A stretch of DNA of 64,000 bases from contig NZ_SAUH01000001.1 in the NCBI RefSeq assembly GCF_004193175.1, forward strand, positions 5,551,501 to 5,615,500. The letters run 5' to 3'. The translations under genes were made by a program, and so were the position numbers. The notes under the pieces were generated by a model. The model was not told where the DNA came from. It saw only the letters and a program-made list of their open reading frames with translations, and searched no databases. This document shows positions 8,668-18,570 of this stretch, piece after piece. The DNA is from Streptomyces sp. RFCAC02 (GTDB lineage Bacteria > Actinomycetota > Actinomycetes > Streptomycetales > Streptomycetaceae). Position 1 is the stretch's first letter; each line of letters starts with the position of its first letter.

Positions 8668-9768
8668 TCAGGCGACCTGCGCGCGCTCCGCGCGCCGTCC
8701 CTGGGGCGCGACGGTCTGCCGCGCGGTCGTCCAGGTGCCCAGGGAGATCTCCGCGGTGATCCCCGGTCCGAAACCGGCGATCACGCCCCGCGCGGACTCC
8801 GCCGCCCCGCCGTCGGCGAACAGCCGCTCCAGCGCGTCGAAGACGACGCAGCTCGCGATGTTCCCCCGTTCGGTGAGCGTCGTCCTGCTGTAGCGGTACA
8901 TCTCGGGGGCGACCCCGAGGTAGTGGCACAGGTCGTCCAGGATGCGGGGGCCGCCGGCGTGGACGATGTGGAAGTCGAGCCGGGACATGTCCCACTCGTG
9001 CCGGTCCGCGAGGGTCCGCATCGGCGGCGCCAGCATCTGCATCGTCGTGGGCACGCGCTTGTCCAGCAGGAAGTGGAAGCCGGTGCTCCTGACCGCGTAC
9101 GAGATCCAGTCCTCCGTGTCGGGCACGAGGTGGGACCCGTTGCGCTCCAGGCGGACGCCCGTGCCGCCGTGCCCGCGCACCACGGCCGCCGCGACCGCGT
9201 CGCCGAACAGCCCGTTCGACAGGAGCGAGCCGACCCCGAGGTCGGTGGGCTGGTAGCACAGCGAGCAGAACTCGCAGGCGACGATGAGGACGTTCGCCTC
9301 CGGGTAGGCACGGCAGAAGTCGTGCGCCCGGTTGATCGCGGCACCGCCCGCGGCGCAGCCGAGCTGCGCGATGGGCAACTGCCGGGTCTCGGGCCTGAAG
9401 CCGAGCGTGTTGATGAGCCAGGCGGTCATCGACGGCATCATGAAGCCGGTGCACGACACGTAGACGATCATGTCGATGTCGCGCACGCCGAGGTCGGCGT
9501 TCTCCAGGGCGCGGTAGACGACCTGGGGGGTGCGGCGTTTCGCCTCCGCCTCGTACACCCGGTTGCGGGCCTCGAAGCCCGGGTGCCGCAGCGTCTCCTC
9601 GATGGGCTGGACGATGTGCCGGGTCTTGACGCCGGTGTTCTCGATGAGCCGCAGGGCCAGGCCGAGCTGCGGATGATCGGCGTGCATGGTGCGGGCGAGC
9701 TCCAGCGTCTCCTCGACGGTGAGCACGTTCTCCGGTACGGCGATGGACGGTCTGCACAGGGTTGCCAT
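8668..9768 (-). CDS. rppA: 1,3,6,8-tetrahydroxynaphthalene synthase (type III PKS, RppA)
   Basis: Chalcone-synthase-fold type III polyketide synthase of 366 residues. The RppA family condenses five malonyl-CoA to THN, which oxidises to flaviolin and, with a P450, forms dark pigments. The catalytic triad falls at C138 (QLGCAAGG), H270 (FHIVHAGGP) and N303 (TERGNIAS), the numbering known for RppA. The CoA-tunnel and dimer segments CTGFMMPSMTAWLIN and GFGPGIT are present. A P450 gene lies upstream on the same strand; 151 bp or less separate them, so they probably form an operon. The P450 precedes the synthase. The synthase gene itself appears intact. Confidence 0.93.
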   Translation of the reverse strand: MATLCRPSIAVPENVLTVEETLELARTMHADHPQLGLALRLIENTGVKTRHIVQPIEETLRHPGFEARNRVYEAEAKRRTPQVVYRALENADLGVRDIDMIVYVSCTGFMMPSMTAWLINTLGFRPETRQLPIAQLGCAAGGAAINRAHDFCRAYPEANVLIVACEFCSLCYQPTDLGVGSLLSNGLFGDAVAAAVVRGHGGTGVRLERNGSHLVPDTEDWISYAVRSTGFHFLLDKRVPTTMQMLAPPMRTLADRHEWDMSRLDFHIVHAGGPRILDDLCHYLGVAPEMYRYSRTTLTERGNIASCVVFDALERLFADGGAAESARGVIAGFGPGITAEISLGTWTTARQTVAPQGRRAERAQVA

Positions 9769-9919
9769 GATCGATCCCCTCCCCTGGCCGCAGCGGTCGG
9801 CTGGTGTGCCGCCGCGGCCTCGATGGCACGTGACATGCGGTGGTGATGGTGGTGATGGACGGTGGTCGTGTCGGTCGTGCTGCTCGTGCGGGACGCGGCG
9901 CCGCCGTGCGGCGGCCCGG

Positions 9920-11125
9920 TCACCAGGTCAGCGGCAGCTCGTACGGGTAGCGCCAGATGGACTCGTTGTTCCAGCGGACCTCCCCGGCCGGCACGGCGAG
10001 CGCCAGCCGCGGGAACCGCTCGATGAGGCCGGCGATCGCGATCTCCAGCTCCATCAGCGCCAGCGGGGCGCCGATGCAGTGGTGCGCGCCCCAGCCGAAC
10101 GTCATGTGCGGCGAGGCGGGCCGGTCCGGGTCCAGCTCGTCCGGCCGGTCGAACCGGGCCGGATCGCGGTTGGCGGCCAGATAGGACACGTGGACGGCCT
10201 CCCCGGCGCGGATGAGCACCCCGCCGACCTCCACGTCCTCGGTCGCGACCCGCGGGATGCCGACTCCCTTGCGGAACGGGACGAACCGCAGCAGCTCGTC
10301 CAGCGCACGGGGCAGCAGGGACGGTTCCGCGCGCAGCCTGGCCAGCAGCTCCGGCCTGGTGAGCAGGGTGTAGGTGAGGTTGCTGAGCTGGTAGGTGCTG
10401 GTGTCGTGGCCGGTCATCAGCAGGACCATGGCCATGACGGTCAGTTCGTCGGCGCCGAGGACGTCGTCGCCGTCGCGCGCCGTGGCCAGCGAGCTGATCA
10501 GGTCGTCCCCCGGCTCCTCCCGGCGGCGCCGGGTGAGGTCACCGAAGTACGCCCGCAGCTCCGCCTTGGCGCGGACCGCCTCCTCCTTGGTGGCGGCCCC
10601 GGTCGACATCATGGCGACGGCGCGGCGCCGCAGTTCCGGCCGGTCGGCCTCCGGGATGTCGAGGACCTCGCAGATGGTCGTGAGCGGGAGCTGCATCGAC
10701 ACGTGCTTCACGAGGTCCGCGGGCGGCCCGTGCCGCTCCATGCCGGCGAGGAGCCGGTCCACGATCCGCCGGGTCGCGGGCCGCATCGCCTCGACCTTCG
10801 GCGCGGTGAACGCCTGGGAGACGAGCTTCCGCAGCCGGTTGCTGGCCGGCGGGTCGAGCAGGTTGATCGACTCCGACTGCACGATCGGCTCCGGCGTCAT
10901 GCGCGGGAAGTCCCGCCCGGCCACCGCGGCACGGCTGAACCTGCGGTCGGTCGTCACCATCCGCACGTCCTCGTAGCGGGTGACGAGCCACGCCTCGCCC
11001 TCTCCGTACGACATGCGGATGCGGGCGACCGGCGCCTCGGTCATGAGTTGCCGCAGCAACGGGTCGAATTCGAGCCCGTCCGCGAAGTCGAACGGACAGG
11101 ACCACACTGTGTCGGAGGGTTCCAC
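9920..11125 (-). CDS. cytochrome P450, partner of RppA (CYP158/P450-mel type)
   Basis: Soluble bacterial P450 of about 401 residues, probably coupling flaviolin/THN into polymeric or dimeric pigment as known for rppA-linked P450s. The heme ligand is the Cys near residue 350 in FGWGAHHCIGAPLA. The I-helix carries TGHDTSTYQ, the ExxR motif is in ALDELLRFVPFRKG, and VHVSYLAANRDP resembles CYP158A2. The GTG at 11123-11125 is preferred: TTGGAGC lies about 8 bases upstream and the length then matches the family. The frame stays open to an ATG at 11248 that has no visible ribosome site and would add 41 residues. Substrate assignment comes from context, not motif. Confidence 0.85.
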   Translation of the reverse strand: MEPSDTVWSCPFDFADGLEFDPLLRQLMTEAPVARIRMSYGEGEAWLVTRYEDVRMVTTDRRFSRAAVAGRDFPRMTPEPIVQSESINLLDPPASNRLRKLVSQAFTAPKVEAMRPATRRIVDRLLAGMERHGPPADLVKHVSMQLPLTTICEVLDIPEADRPELRRRAVAMMSTGAATKEEAVRAKAELRAYFGDLTRRRREEPGDDLISSLATARDGDDVLGADELTVMAMVLLMTGHDTSTYQLSNLTYTLLTRPELLARLRAEPSLLPRALDELLRFVPFRKGVGIPRVATEDVEVGGVLIRAGEAVHVSYLAANRDPARFDRPDELDPDRPASPHMTFGWGAHHCIGAPLALMELEIAIAGLIERFPRLALAVPAGEVRWNNESIWRYPYELPLTW

Positions 11126-11408
11126 TCCGGCGCTCCAATCGTCGAGGACCGCCGCGATTCGGCGTGTTCCACCTGGACGACGGATCTGTCCCCAGCGGCT
11201 TGCCGGGTCATGTCCCGAGCCCGCCGAATTAACCCGTGCGAGGGACATGGGGAACGAACGGCCCTGTACGGAGGCCGGTCGCGCCGGGAGCTTTCACGGA
11301 CGCGACGCGTTGCCGGCGGACGGGAGAGCCCCGGTGCGCGCGCCGTGGCGCCGGGGCGGCGCCCCGGCGCGCGCACCGGGGGGCGGACATGCCCAGGACC
11401 GGCGGCGG

Positions 11409-12686
11409 TCAGCGTCCCGCGGGCTGTGCCGTCGGCTCGGCGTCGGCGAGGTTGCCGGGGAGCCGCAAACCCTCGCGGAGCGGCACGAGTTCGGACTGGA
11501 GGACGAGGGCCGCGGCGCCGATCGCGGGAGCGGTGGCCGCGGACCGGGACAGCCGGACCGTCACGCCGTGGGTGGCCCGGGAGAAGAACGAGCGGTCGAG
11601 CTCCGCCTGGGCCACCGGGAGGTAGATGGAGCCCGCGAGGGCGAGGCTCGGCCCGGTGAGCACCATCTGGTCGAGGTCCATCACGTTGGCGAGGGTCCTG
11701 GCGGCGACGGCGAGGTGCCGCGCGGACCGCTCAAGCAGCTCCTTGGCCCTCGTGTCGCCGCGCAGGGCGGCCCTCGTGATGGCGGCGAAGTCCGCGAGCC
11801 GCCGGGAGGGATCGCCCGAGCCGCTGTCGATGCCGGCGGCGCGGGCGAGTTTGCGGTCGGCACGGGCCGCGGCGACGACCGCGGCGGGGCCGGCGAGCAC
11901 CTCGGTGCAGCCGCGGGCGCCGCACCAGCACTCGGGTCCCGCGACGTCGAGACAGATGTGCCCGATCTCACCCGCGTTGCCGCTGGCGCCGCGGAACGTG
12001 ATGCCGTTGACCATGAGGCCGGCACCGATGCCGGTGCCCATGTAGACGGCGGCGAACGTCGAGGTGGCGCCCACGTCGCCGGACCAGTGCTCGCCGAGCG
12101 CGGCGGCGGTGGCGTCGTTGTCGAGGACGACGGGGAGGCGGGTCGCGCTCTCCAGTTCGCGGTCGAGCGGGAAGTCGTCCCAATGCCGCATCGCAGGCGG
12201 AACCAGACGCATGCCGCTGGTCTGGTTCATGGGGCCGGGAGCGACGAGTCCGAGGCCAAGTATTCTGCTGCGGTCGGCCCCGGCGCCCTCGATCAGGGCG
12301 TCAACCTCCGTGGCCATTCTGGCGACCACGACGGGAGGGTCATCGGTGCCGACGCCCGCGCGGGACATCCGGGCCACCACCGCACCACCCAGGTTGGTCA
12401 GGACGTACGTGATCCCCGCGTGGTCCAGATGCACGCCCACAGCGAACCGGGAGGACTGGTTGAGCTGGAGCAGCACCCGGCGCTTGCCACCGGTCGACTC
12501 GGCCCGCCCGGTTTCGAGGACGAGGCCGTCGTCGATGAGGCGACGGACCACGGTGGAGATCGTCGCGCCGGTGAAGCCCGTCGCGTTGACGAGGCCGACC
12601 CGGCTGATCGTGCCGGCCGCCCGGATCACGTCCAGGACGGCGGCTCGGCTGCTGGCGTGGGGCGTGGTCCCCGCCGGTCCGCTCAC
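11409..12686 (-). CDS. ROK-family transcriptional repressor
   Basis: Sugar-responsive repressor of 425 residues. A winged helix-turn-helix occupies about residues 12-65 (SRAAVLDVIRAAG, ISRVGLVNATGFTGATIS). The ROK ATPase-like sugar-binding fold follows, with VDNDATAAALGE, YMGTGIGAGL and the HICLDVAGPECWCGARGC segment (about 240-258), whose Cys/His bind structural zinc. The start is a GTG with GGAGGAG just upstream. It is divergent from the Opp-type sugar importer, the usual position for a local regulator. DNA repeats in its upstream region (10-bp TGTGCGTTGC twice, 21 bp apart, and an AT-rich word shared with the beta-mannosidase promoter) are good candidates for its operators. The effector is probably a sugar released by the locus. 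Confidence 0.87.
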   Translation of the reverse strand: MSGPAGTTPHASSRAAVLDVIRAAGTISRVGLVNATGFTGATISTVVRRLIDDGLVLETGRAESTGGKRRVLLQLNQSSRFAVGVHLDHAGITYVLTNLGGAVVARMSRAGVGTDDPPVVVARMATEVDALIEGAGADRSRILGLGLVAPGPMNQTSGMRLVPPAMRHWDDFPLDRELESATRLPVVLDNDATAAALGEHWSGDVGATSTFAAVYMGTGIGAGLMVNGITFRGASGNAGEIGHICLDVAGPECWCGARGCTEVLAGPAAVVAAARADRKLARAAGIDSGSGDPSRRLADFAAITRAALRGDTRAKELLERSARHLAVAARTLANVMDLDQMVLTGPSLALAGSIYLPVAQAELDRSFFSRATHGVTVRLSRSAATAPAIGAAALVLQSELVPLREGLRLPGNLADAEPTAQPAGR

Positions 12687-12755
12687 TTACTCCTCCGCAT
12701 CGGTCACGGGAGTCCGCAACTTCGGTGTGCGTTGCAAGGGTAACGCTGTGCGTTG

Positions 12756-12778
12756 CTTACTTTATTTGCCTGACGAAG
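12756..12778. promoter_or_regulatory. candidate ROK operator, copy A
   Basis: CTTACTTTATTTG (12756-12768) recurs exactly at 23038-23050 in front of the beta-mannosidase. In both places TG follows two bases later and AAG three bases after that, so 18 of 23 positions are fixed. A 13-bp AT-rich word is unlikely to repeat by chance in DNA of this composition. It lies about 70 bp upstream of the ROK start. Confidence 0.5.
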
Positions 12779-12902
12779 GCTGCCGCCAGGGGGGCGGAGG
12801 CGCAAGACCTGCGCGGATCCGACCCCGCCGCACGGCCGACCCGGCGCGAACGATGATCACGGCGATGTATGCGCGTCGTTGTCTATTCGTGTCATACGAG
12901 GG

Positions 12903-12931
12903 TTGACTTTGTTAATTCGGCGGCTTAACAA
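12903..12931 (+). promoter_or_regulatory. candidate promoter of ABC importer with inverted repeat
   Basis: TTGACT (12903-12908) and TAACAA (12926-12931) are separated by 17 bp, the standard spacing for the principal sigma factor. The inverted repeat TTGTTAA (12909-12915) and TTAACAA (12925-12931), 9 bp apart, fills the spacer and overlaps the -10 box. This is the position expected of a repressor operator. The start codon is 64 bp downstream. Confidence 0.5.
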
Positions 12932-12995
12932 TCACTTCCCCTGGGTGACTCGCCCCCATGCCCCAACGGTGGGGCAGGTTTTGAGAGGAACAGAC

Positions 12996-14687
12996 ATGTC
13001 CCTGCACGTGAGGCGACGGGTACGAACAGCGGCTATCGGTGCGGCAGCGGTCGCCCTGCTCGCGGCCGGCTGCGGCAGCGAGGGCGGGGGCGGCGGCAGC
13101 TCCACCCCCAACGACACCCTGGTCGTCTACACCGGACAGGCCACGGACTACACGGCCAACTTCAACCCCTTCTCGCCCACCCTGATCGAGGGCCCGGGGA
13201 CGATCTACGAGCCGCTCTTCTACTACAACGCCTCCAGCCAGGGGGACCCGGAGCCGAAGCTCGGCACCGAGTACGAGTGGACCAAGGACGACGGCACCGA
13301 GCTGACCATCACCCTGCGCGAGGGCGTCACCTGGTCGGACGGCAAGCCCTTCACGGCCGAGGACGTCAAGTTCACGTTCGACCTGGTGAAGTCCGAGGCG
13401 GTGCCGAACACCATCGGCTTCACGGGTGAGACGGAGGTCGTGGACGACACCACCGTCAAGGTCACCTTCGAGGAGCCCTCCTACATGGACGGCCCCCAGC
13501 TCCTCGGCAAGACCTACATCGTGCCGAAGCACATATGGAGCGAGATAGCCGACCCGGCCGCCGACCCGATCGAGCAGCCCGTCGGCACCGGTCCGTTCAC
13601 GCTGACCGACTTCAAGCCCCAGGCGTTCGTCCTCACCGCCAACGCCGAGTACTGGGACGGCGAGCCCGCGGTCAAGAACATCCGCTACCGCTCCCTCTCC
13701 GGCAACCAGGCCGCCGCCTCCTCCCTGGAGGCCGGCGAGATCGACGTCCAGACCGGCCCGGTGCCGAACCTGGAGAACGTCGAGGCCGCCTACGACGGCT
13801 ACAAGTCCGTCATCGTCCCGATGAACCAGACGGTCCTCGACGCCTGCGCCAACGCGGACCTCGGCTGCGAGGGTCCGCAGACCGACCCGGCCGTGCGCCA
13901 GGCGATCTACTACGCGATGGACCGCGAGCAGCTCAACTCCCTCGCCTTCCAGAACACCTCAAGCGACATCTCGCCCGGGTTCGCCCTCCCCGAGCGCGAC
14001 GCGGCGTACCTCTCCGCCGACCTGGAGAACCGCACCGCCCCGGCCAACGCCGACGCCGCCCGCGCCGAGGAGATCCTCACCGACGCCGGCTGGGAGCGCG
14101 GTGACGACGGCATCTTCGCCAAGGACGGCCAGAAGCTGTCCATCACGGCCACCGTCGTCTCCGGCTGGACCGACTACATCACCGCCCTCGACACCATGTC
14201 GGAACAGCTCAAGCAGGTCGGCATCGAGCTGATCCCGAGCCAGGTCTCCTGGAACGAGATGTCCGACTCCCGCGCCACGGGCAACTACCAGCTCCTGATC
14301 GACTCGCTGTACCCCGGCCCGGCGGCCGACCCGTACTACGTCTACAGCTACTTCTACGGCAGCGGGAACACGGCCGAGGTCGGCGAGATCGGCTCCACCA
14401 ACTACTCCCGTTACGTCAACGAGGACGTGGACACCGCCATCGACGAGCTGAGCCAGCTCGACCCGGCGGACTCCGAGGCGCGCCAGCCGTACTACGACGA
14501 GATCCAGGCGCAGATCGAGCAGGACATGCCGTACATCCCGATCCTGACCGCCGGCACGATCACGGTGTTCAACGCGGAGAAGTTCAGCGGCTGGCCGACG
14601 AATGTGGACCTGTACGCGTTCCCCGCCGTGTGGAGCCGGCCGGACCAGGCCGAGGTCTTCGCGAACCTGAAGCCCAACGGTGAGTGA
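12996..14687 (+). CDS. extracellular substrate-binding lipoprotein, SBP_bac_5 family (locus 1)
   Basis: Binding protein of 563 residues for an Opp/Dpp-type ABC importer. A basic n-region, hydrophobic core and lipobox LLAAGC (C26) mark it as a lipoprotein; a Gly/Ser linker follows. The family core is clear: LTITLREGVTWSDGKPFTAEDVKFTF, VGTGPFTLTDF and DPAVRQAIYYAMDREQL. SBP_bac_5 proteins are usually called peptide binders, but a subgroup binds oligosaccharides, and here the operon contains an alpha-galactosidase and sits next to a beta-mannosidase. The ATG at 12996 has GAGAGGA upstream; the upstream extension of the frame is not needed. It is followed by the permease after 9 bp. Confidence 0.88.
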   Translation: MSLHVRRRVRTAAIGAAAVALLAAGCGSEGGGGGSSTPNDTLVVYTGQATDYTANFNPFSPTLIEGPGTIYEPLFYYNASSQGDPEPKLGTEYEWTKDDGTELTITLREGVTWSDGKPFTAEDVKFTFDLVKSEAVPNTIGFTGETEVVDDTTVKVTFEEPSYMDGPQLLGKTYIVPKHIWSEIADPAADPIEQPVGTGPFTLTDFKPQAFVLTANAEYWDGEPAVKNIRYRSLSGNQAAASSLEAGEIDVQTGPVPNLENVEAAYDGYKSVIVPMNQTVLDACANADLGCEGPQTDPAVRQAIYYAMDREQLNSLAFQNTSSDISPGFALPERDAAYLSADLENRTAPANADAARAEEILTDAGWERGDDGIFAKDGQKLSITATVVSGWTDYITALDTMSEQLKQVGIELIPSQVSWNEMSDSRATGNYQLLIDSLYPGPAADPYYVYSYFYGSGNTAEVGEIGSTNYSRYVNEDVDTAIDELSQLDPADSEARQPYYDEIQAQIEQDMPYIPILTAGTITVFNAEKFSGWPTNVDLYAFPAVWSRPDQAEVFANLKPNGE

Positions 14688-14696
14688 CGCACGACG

Positions 14697-15686
14697 ATGA
14701 GGTACTACGCCCGGAAGCTGGGGTTCTACGTCGTCGCCCTGTGGGCGGCGCTGACCCTCAACTTCTTCATTCCCCGAATGATGCCGGGCAACCCGGTCGA
14801 CACGCTGCTGGCGAAGCTCCAGCAGCGTGGCGGCCAGGTCACCCCGGAGACCCGCAGGGCCTTCGAGCTGATGCTCGGCACCAACGACAGCGACCCGCTG
14901 TGGAACCAGTACGTCGACTACCTCGGCAACCTGTTCCGCGGCGACCTCGGAGTGTCGGTCAGCGCGTTCCCCGCGCAGGTCAGCACCGTCATCGGTGACT
15001 CCCTGCCCTGGACCATCGTCCTGGTCGGCATCGCCACCTTCATCTCGTTCGTCATCGGCATCGTGCTGGGCATGCTCGTCGGGTGGAAGCGCGGTTCCTG
15101 GCTGGACTCCCTGGTCCCCGCCACCACGCTCCTCGCGGCCGTGCCGTACTTCTGGCTCGCGCTGATCTTCGTGCTCGTCTTCTCGACGCAGCTCAGCTGG
15201 TTCCCGCTCAACGGCGGCTACGACGTCGCCCTCTCCATGGGCTGGAACTGGGACTTCATCAGCTCGGCCATCGAGCACGGCATCCTGCCGGCCCTCACCA
15301 TCGTGGTGTCGTCGGTCGGCGGCTGGCTCCTCGGCATGCGCAACATGATGGTGTCCACCGCCTCCGAGGACTACATCCTCACCGCCCAGGCGAAGGGTCT
15401 GCGCAACCGCCGGATCATGAGCCGCTACGCCGCCAGGAACGCGGTCCTGCCCTCCGTGGCCGGCTTCGCGATCTCCCTCGGCTTCGTGGTCTCGGGCTCG
15501 ATCGTGACCGAACAGGTCTTCTCCTACCCCGGCATCGGCTCCAAGCTGCTGCAGTCGGTGGAGAACAACGACTACGCGCTGATGCAGGGCATCTTCCTCG
15601 TGATCACGGTGGCGGTGCTCGGCGCCAACCTGGTCGTCGACCTGCTCTACGGCCTCATCGACCCCCGTACCCGAGTCGAGAACTGA
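14697..15686 (+). CDS. ABC transporter permease, DppB/OppB type (locus 1)
   Basis: First transmembrane subunit of the importer, 329 residues. One N-terminal helix is followed by a periplasmic loop and a five-helix core, the usual DppB layout. The start RYYARKLGFYVVALWAALTLNFFIPRMMPGNP is the conserved N-terminal signature, and the EAA loop that touches the ATPase is EDYILTAQAKGLRNRRIMSRYAARNAVLP. The C-terminal helix ends DLLYGLIDPRTR, typical of this subunit. It begins 9 bp after the binding-protein gene and precedes the fused permease-ATPase by 17 bp with an AAGGAG site. Confidence 0.9.
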   Translation: MRYYARKLGFYVVALWAALTLNFFIPRMMPGNPVDTLLAKLQQRGGQVTPETRRAFELMLGTNDSDPLWNQYVDYLGNLFRGDLGVSVSAFPAQVSTVIGDSLPWTIVLVGIATFISFVIGIVLGMLVGWKRGSWLDSLVPATTLLAAVPYFWLALIFVLVFSTQLSWFPLNGGYDVALSMGWNWDFISSAIEHGILPALTIVVSSVGGWLLGMRNMMVSTASEDYILTAQAKGLRNRRIMSRYAARNAVLPSVAGFAISLGFVVSGSIVTEQVFSYPGIGSKLLQSVENNDYALMQGIFLVITVAVLGANLVVDLLYGLIDPRTRVEN

Positions 15687-15703
15687 GCCAAGGAGCAGGC
15701 ATC

Positions 15704-17640
<1,937 letters not shown>

Positions 17641-17644
<4 letters not shown>

Positions 17645-18570
17645 CCGCACTCGAGGTCCGCGACCTGGTGAAGGACTTCCGTATCCGCTCCGGCTTCAGC
17701 AGCTCCCGGCTGCGGGCCGTGGACCACGTGTCCTTCAAGCTCACGCCCGGCCGTACCGTCGCCCTGGTCGGCGAGTCCGGCTCGGGCAAGTCCACCGTCG
17801 CGAAGATGATCGCCCGGCTCGAGCGGCCGACGGGTGGCGAGATCATCGCCACCAAGCCCGACGGCAAGCGGGTCGGGGACCGGGAGTACCGGGACCACGT
17901 CCAGATGGTCTTCCAGGACCCCTTCGCCTCGCTCAACCCGTTCCACAGCATCGAGCACCACATCGCCCGCCCGCTGCGTCTGCACCACGTGACGCGCGGG
18001 CGGGAGGAGACGCGCCGCCGGGTCGAACAGCTCCTGGAGCGCGTCAACCTCACCCCGGCCGACGCGATGGCGGCCCGCCGGCCGCACGAGCTGTCCGGCG
18101 GCCAGCGCCAGCGCGTGGCGATCGCCCGCGCGCTGGCGCCCGGCGCCCAGGTCGTCATCGCCGACGAGCCGGTGTCGATGCTGGACGTGTCCATCCGCCT
18201 CGGCGTGCTCAACCTGCTCGCCAGGCTCCAGCGCGAGGACGACCTCGCCGTCCTCTACATCACGCACGACCTCGCGACCGCGCGGCACTTCTCGGACGAG
18301 ATCCTCGTCATGTACCGCGGCCGTGTCGTCGAGCGCGGTCCGTCGGACGACGTGATCCTCACCCCGCAGCACTCGTACACGCAGCTGCTGGCCTCCGCCG
18401 CCCCCAATCCGGACGAACGCGGACGCACCCTCGCCGAGACCCCCGGCGCCATCTCCGAGGAGGACCTCGGCCGTTCCTACGACCACCACACCAAGCAGTG
18501 GTCGTCGTTCGACCGGGCCGCTCCGCTGTCCGCCGCGGTCGCCGACCCGGCCGGCGGGGACGCGGTATGA
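17641..18570 (+). CDS. ABC transporter ATPase, DppF type (locus 1)
   Basis: Second ATPase of the importer, 309 residues. Walker [10 protein letters not shown] is near residue 43, the Q-loop is in MVFQDPFASLNP, the signature is [15 protein letters not shown] and Walker B is [22 protein letters not shown] and YITHDLATARHFSD belong to the sugar-associated DppF subgroup. The start overlaps the preceding stop (ATGA at 17641-17644) and its own stop overlaps the alpha-galactosidase start in the same way, so translation is probably coupled throughout. The extension past residue 270 lacks the CxxHPRC cluster found in the locus 2 homologue. Confidence 0.9.

Larger units (their letters stand above)
12687..12995. 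promoter_or_regulatory. divergent control region, ROK repressor / ABC importer
   Basis: This 309-bp region separates the ROK gene from the substrate-binding protein gene and holds no coding signal. Toward the ROK gene it contains two direct copies of TGTGCGTTGC (12726-12735 and 12747-12756), spaced 21 bp start to start. The second is followed immediately by the AT-rich word CTTACTTTATTTG (12756-12768). Toward the importer there is a candidate promoter at 12903-12931 and a GAGAGGA ribosome site at 12983-12989. The AT content of these stretches stands out against the surroundings, which supports protein binding or promoter function. Operator roles are inferred from position only. Confidence 0.55.

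Noticed and set aside
9468..9923. Minus-strand frame starting in the P450 stop codon with a natural run of six histidines
   Set aside because: It overlaps rppA for most of its length in a shadow frame, the histidines come from a short GGTGAT-like repeat in the intergenic DNA, and no homology or independent stop supports a gene.
11126..11248. N-terminal extension of the P450 to the ATG at 11248
   Set aside because: No ribosome site precedes that ATG, the extra 41 residues are not P450-like, and a GTG with a good site gives the usual family length.
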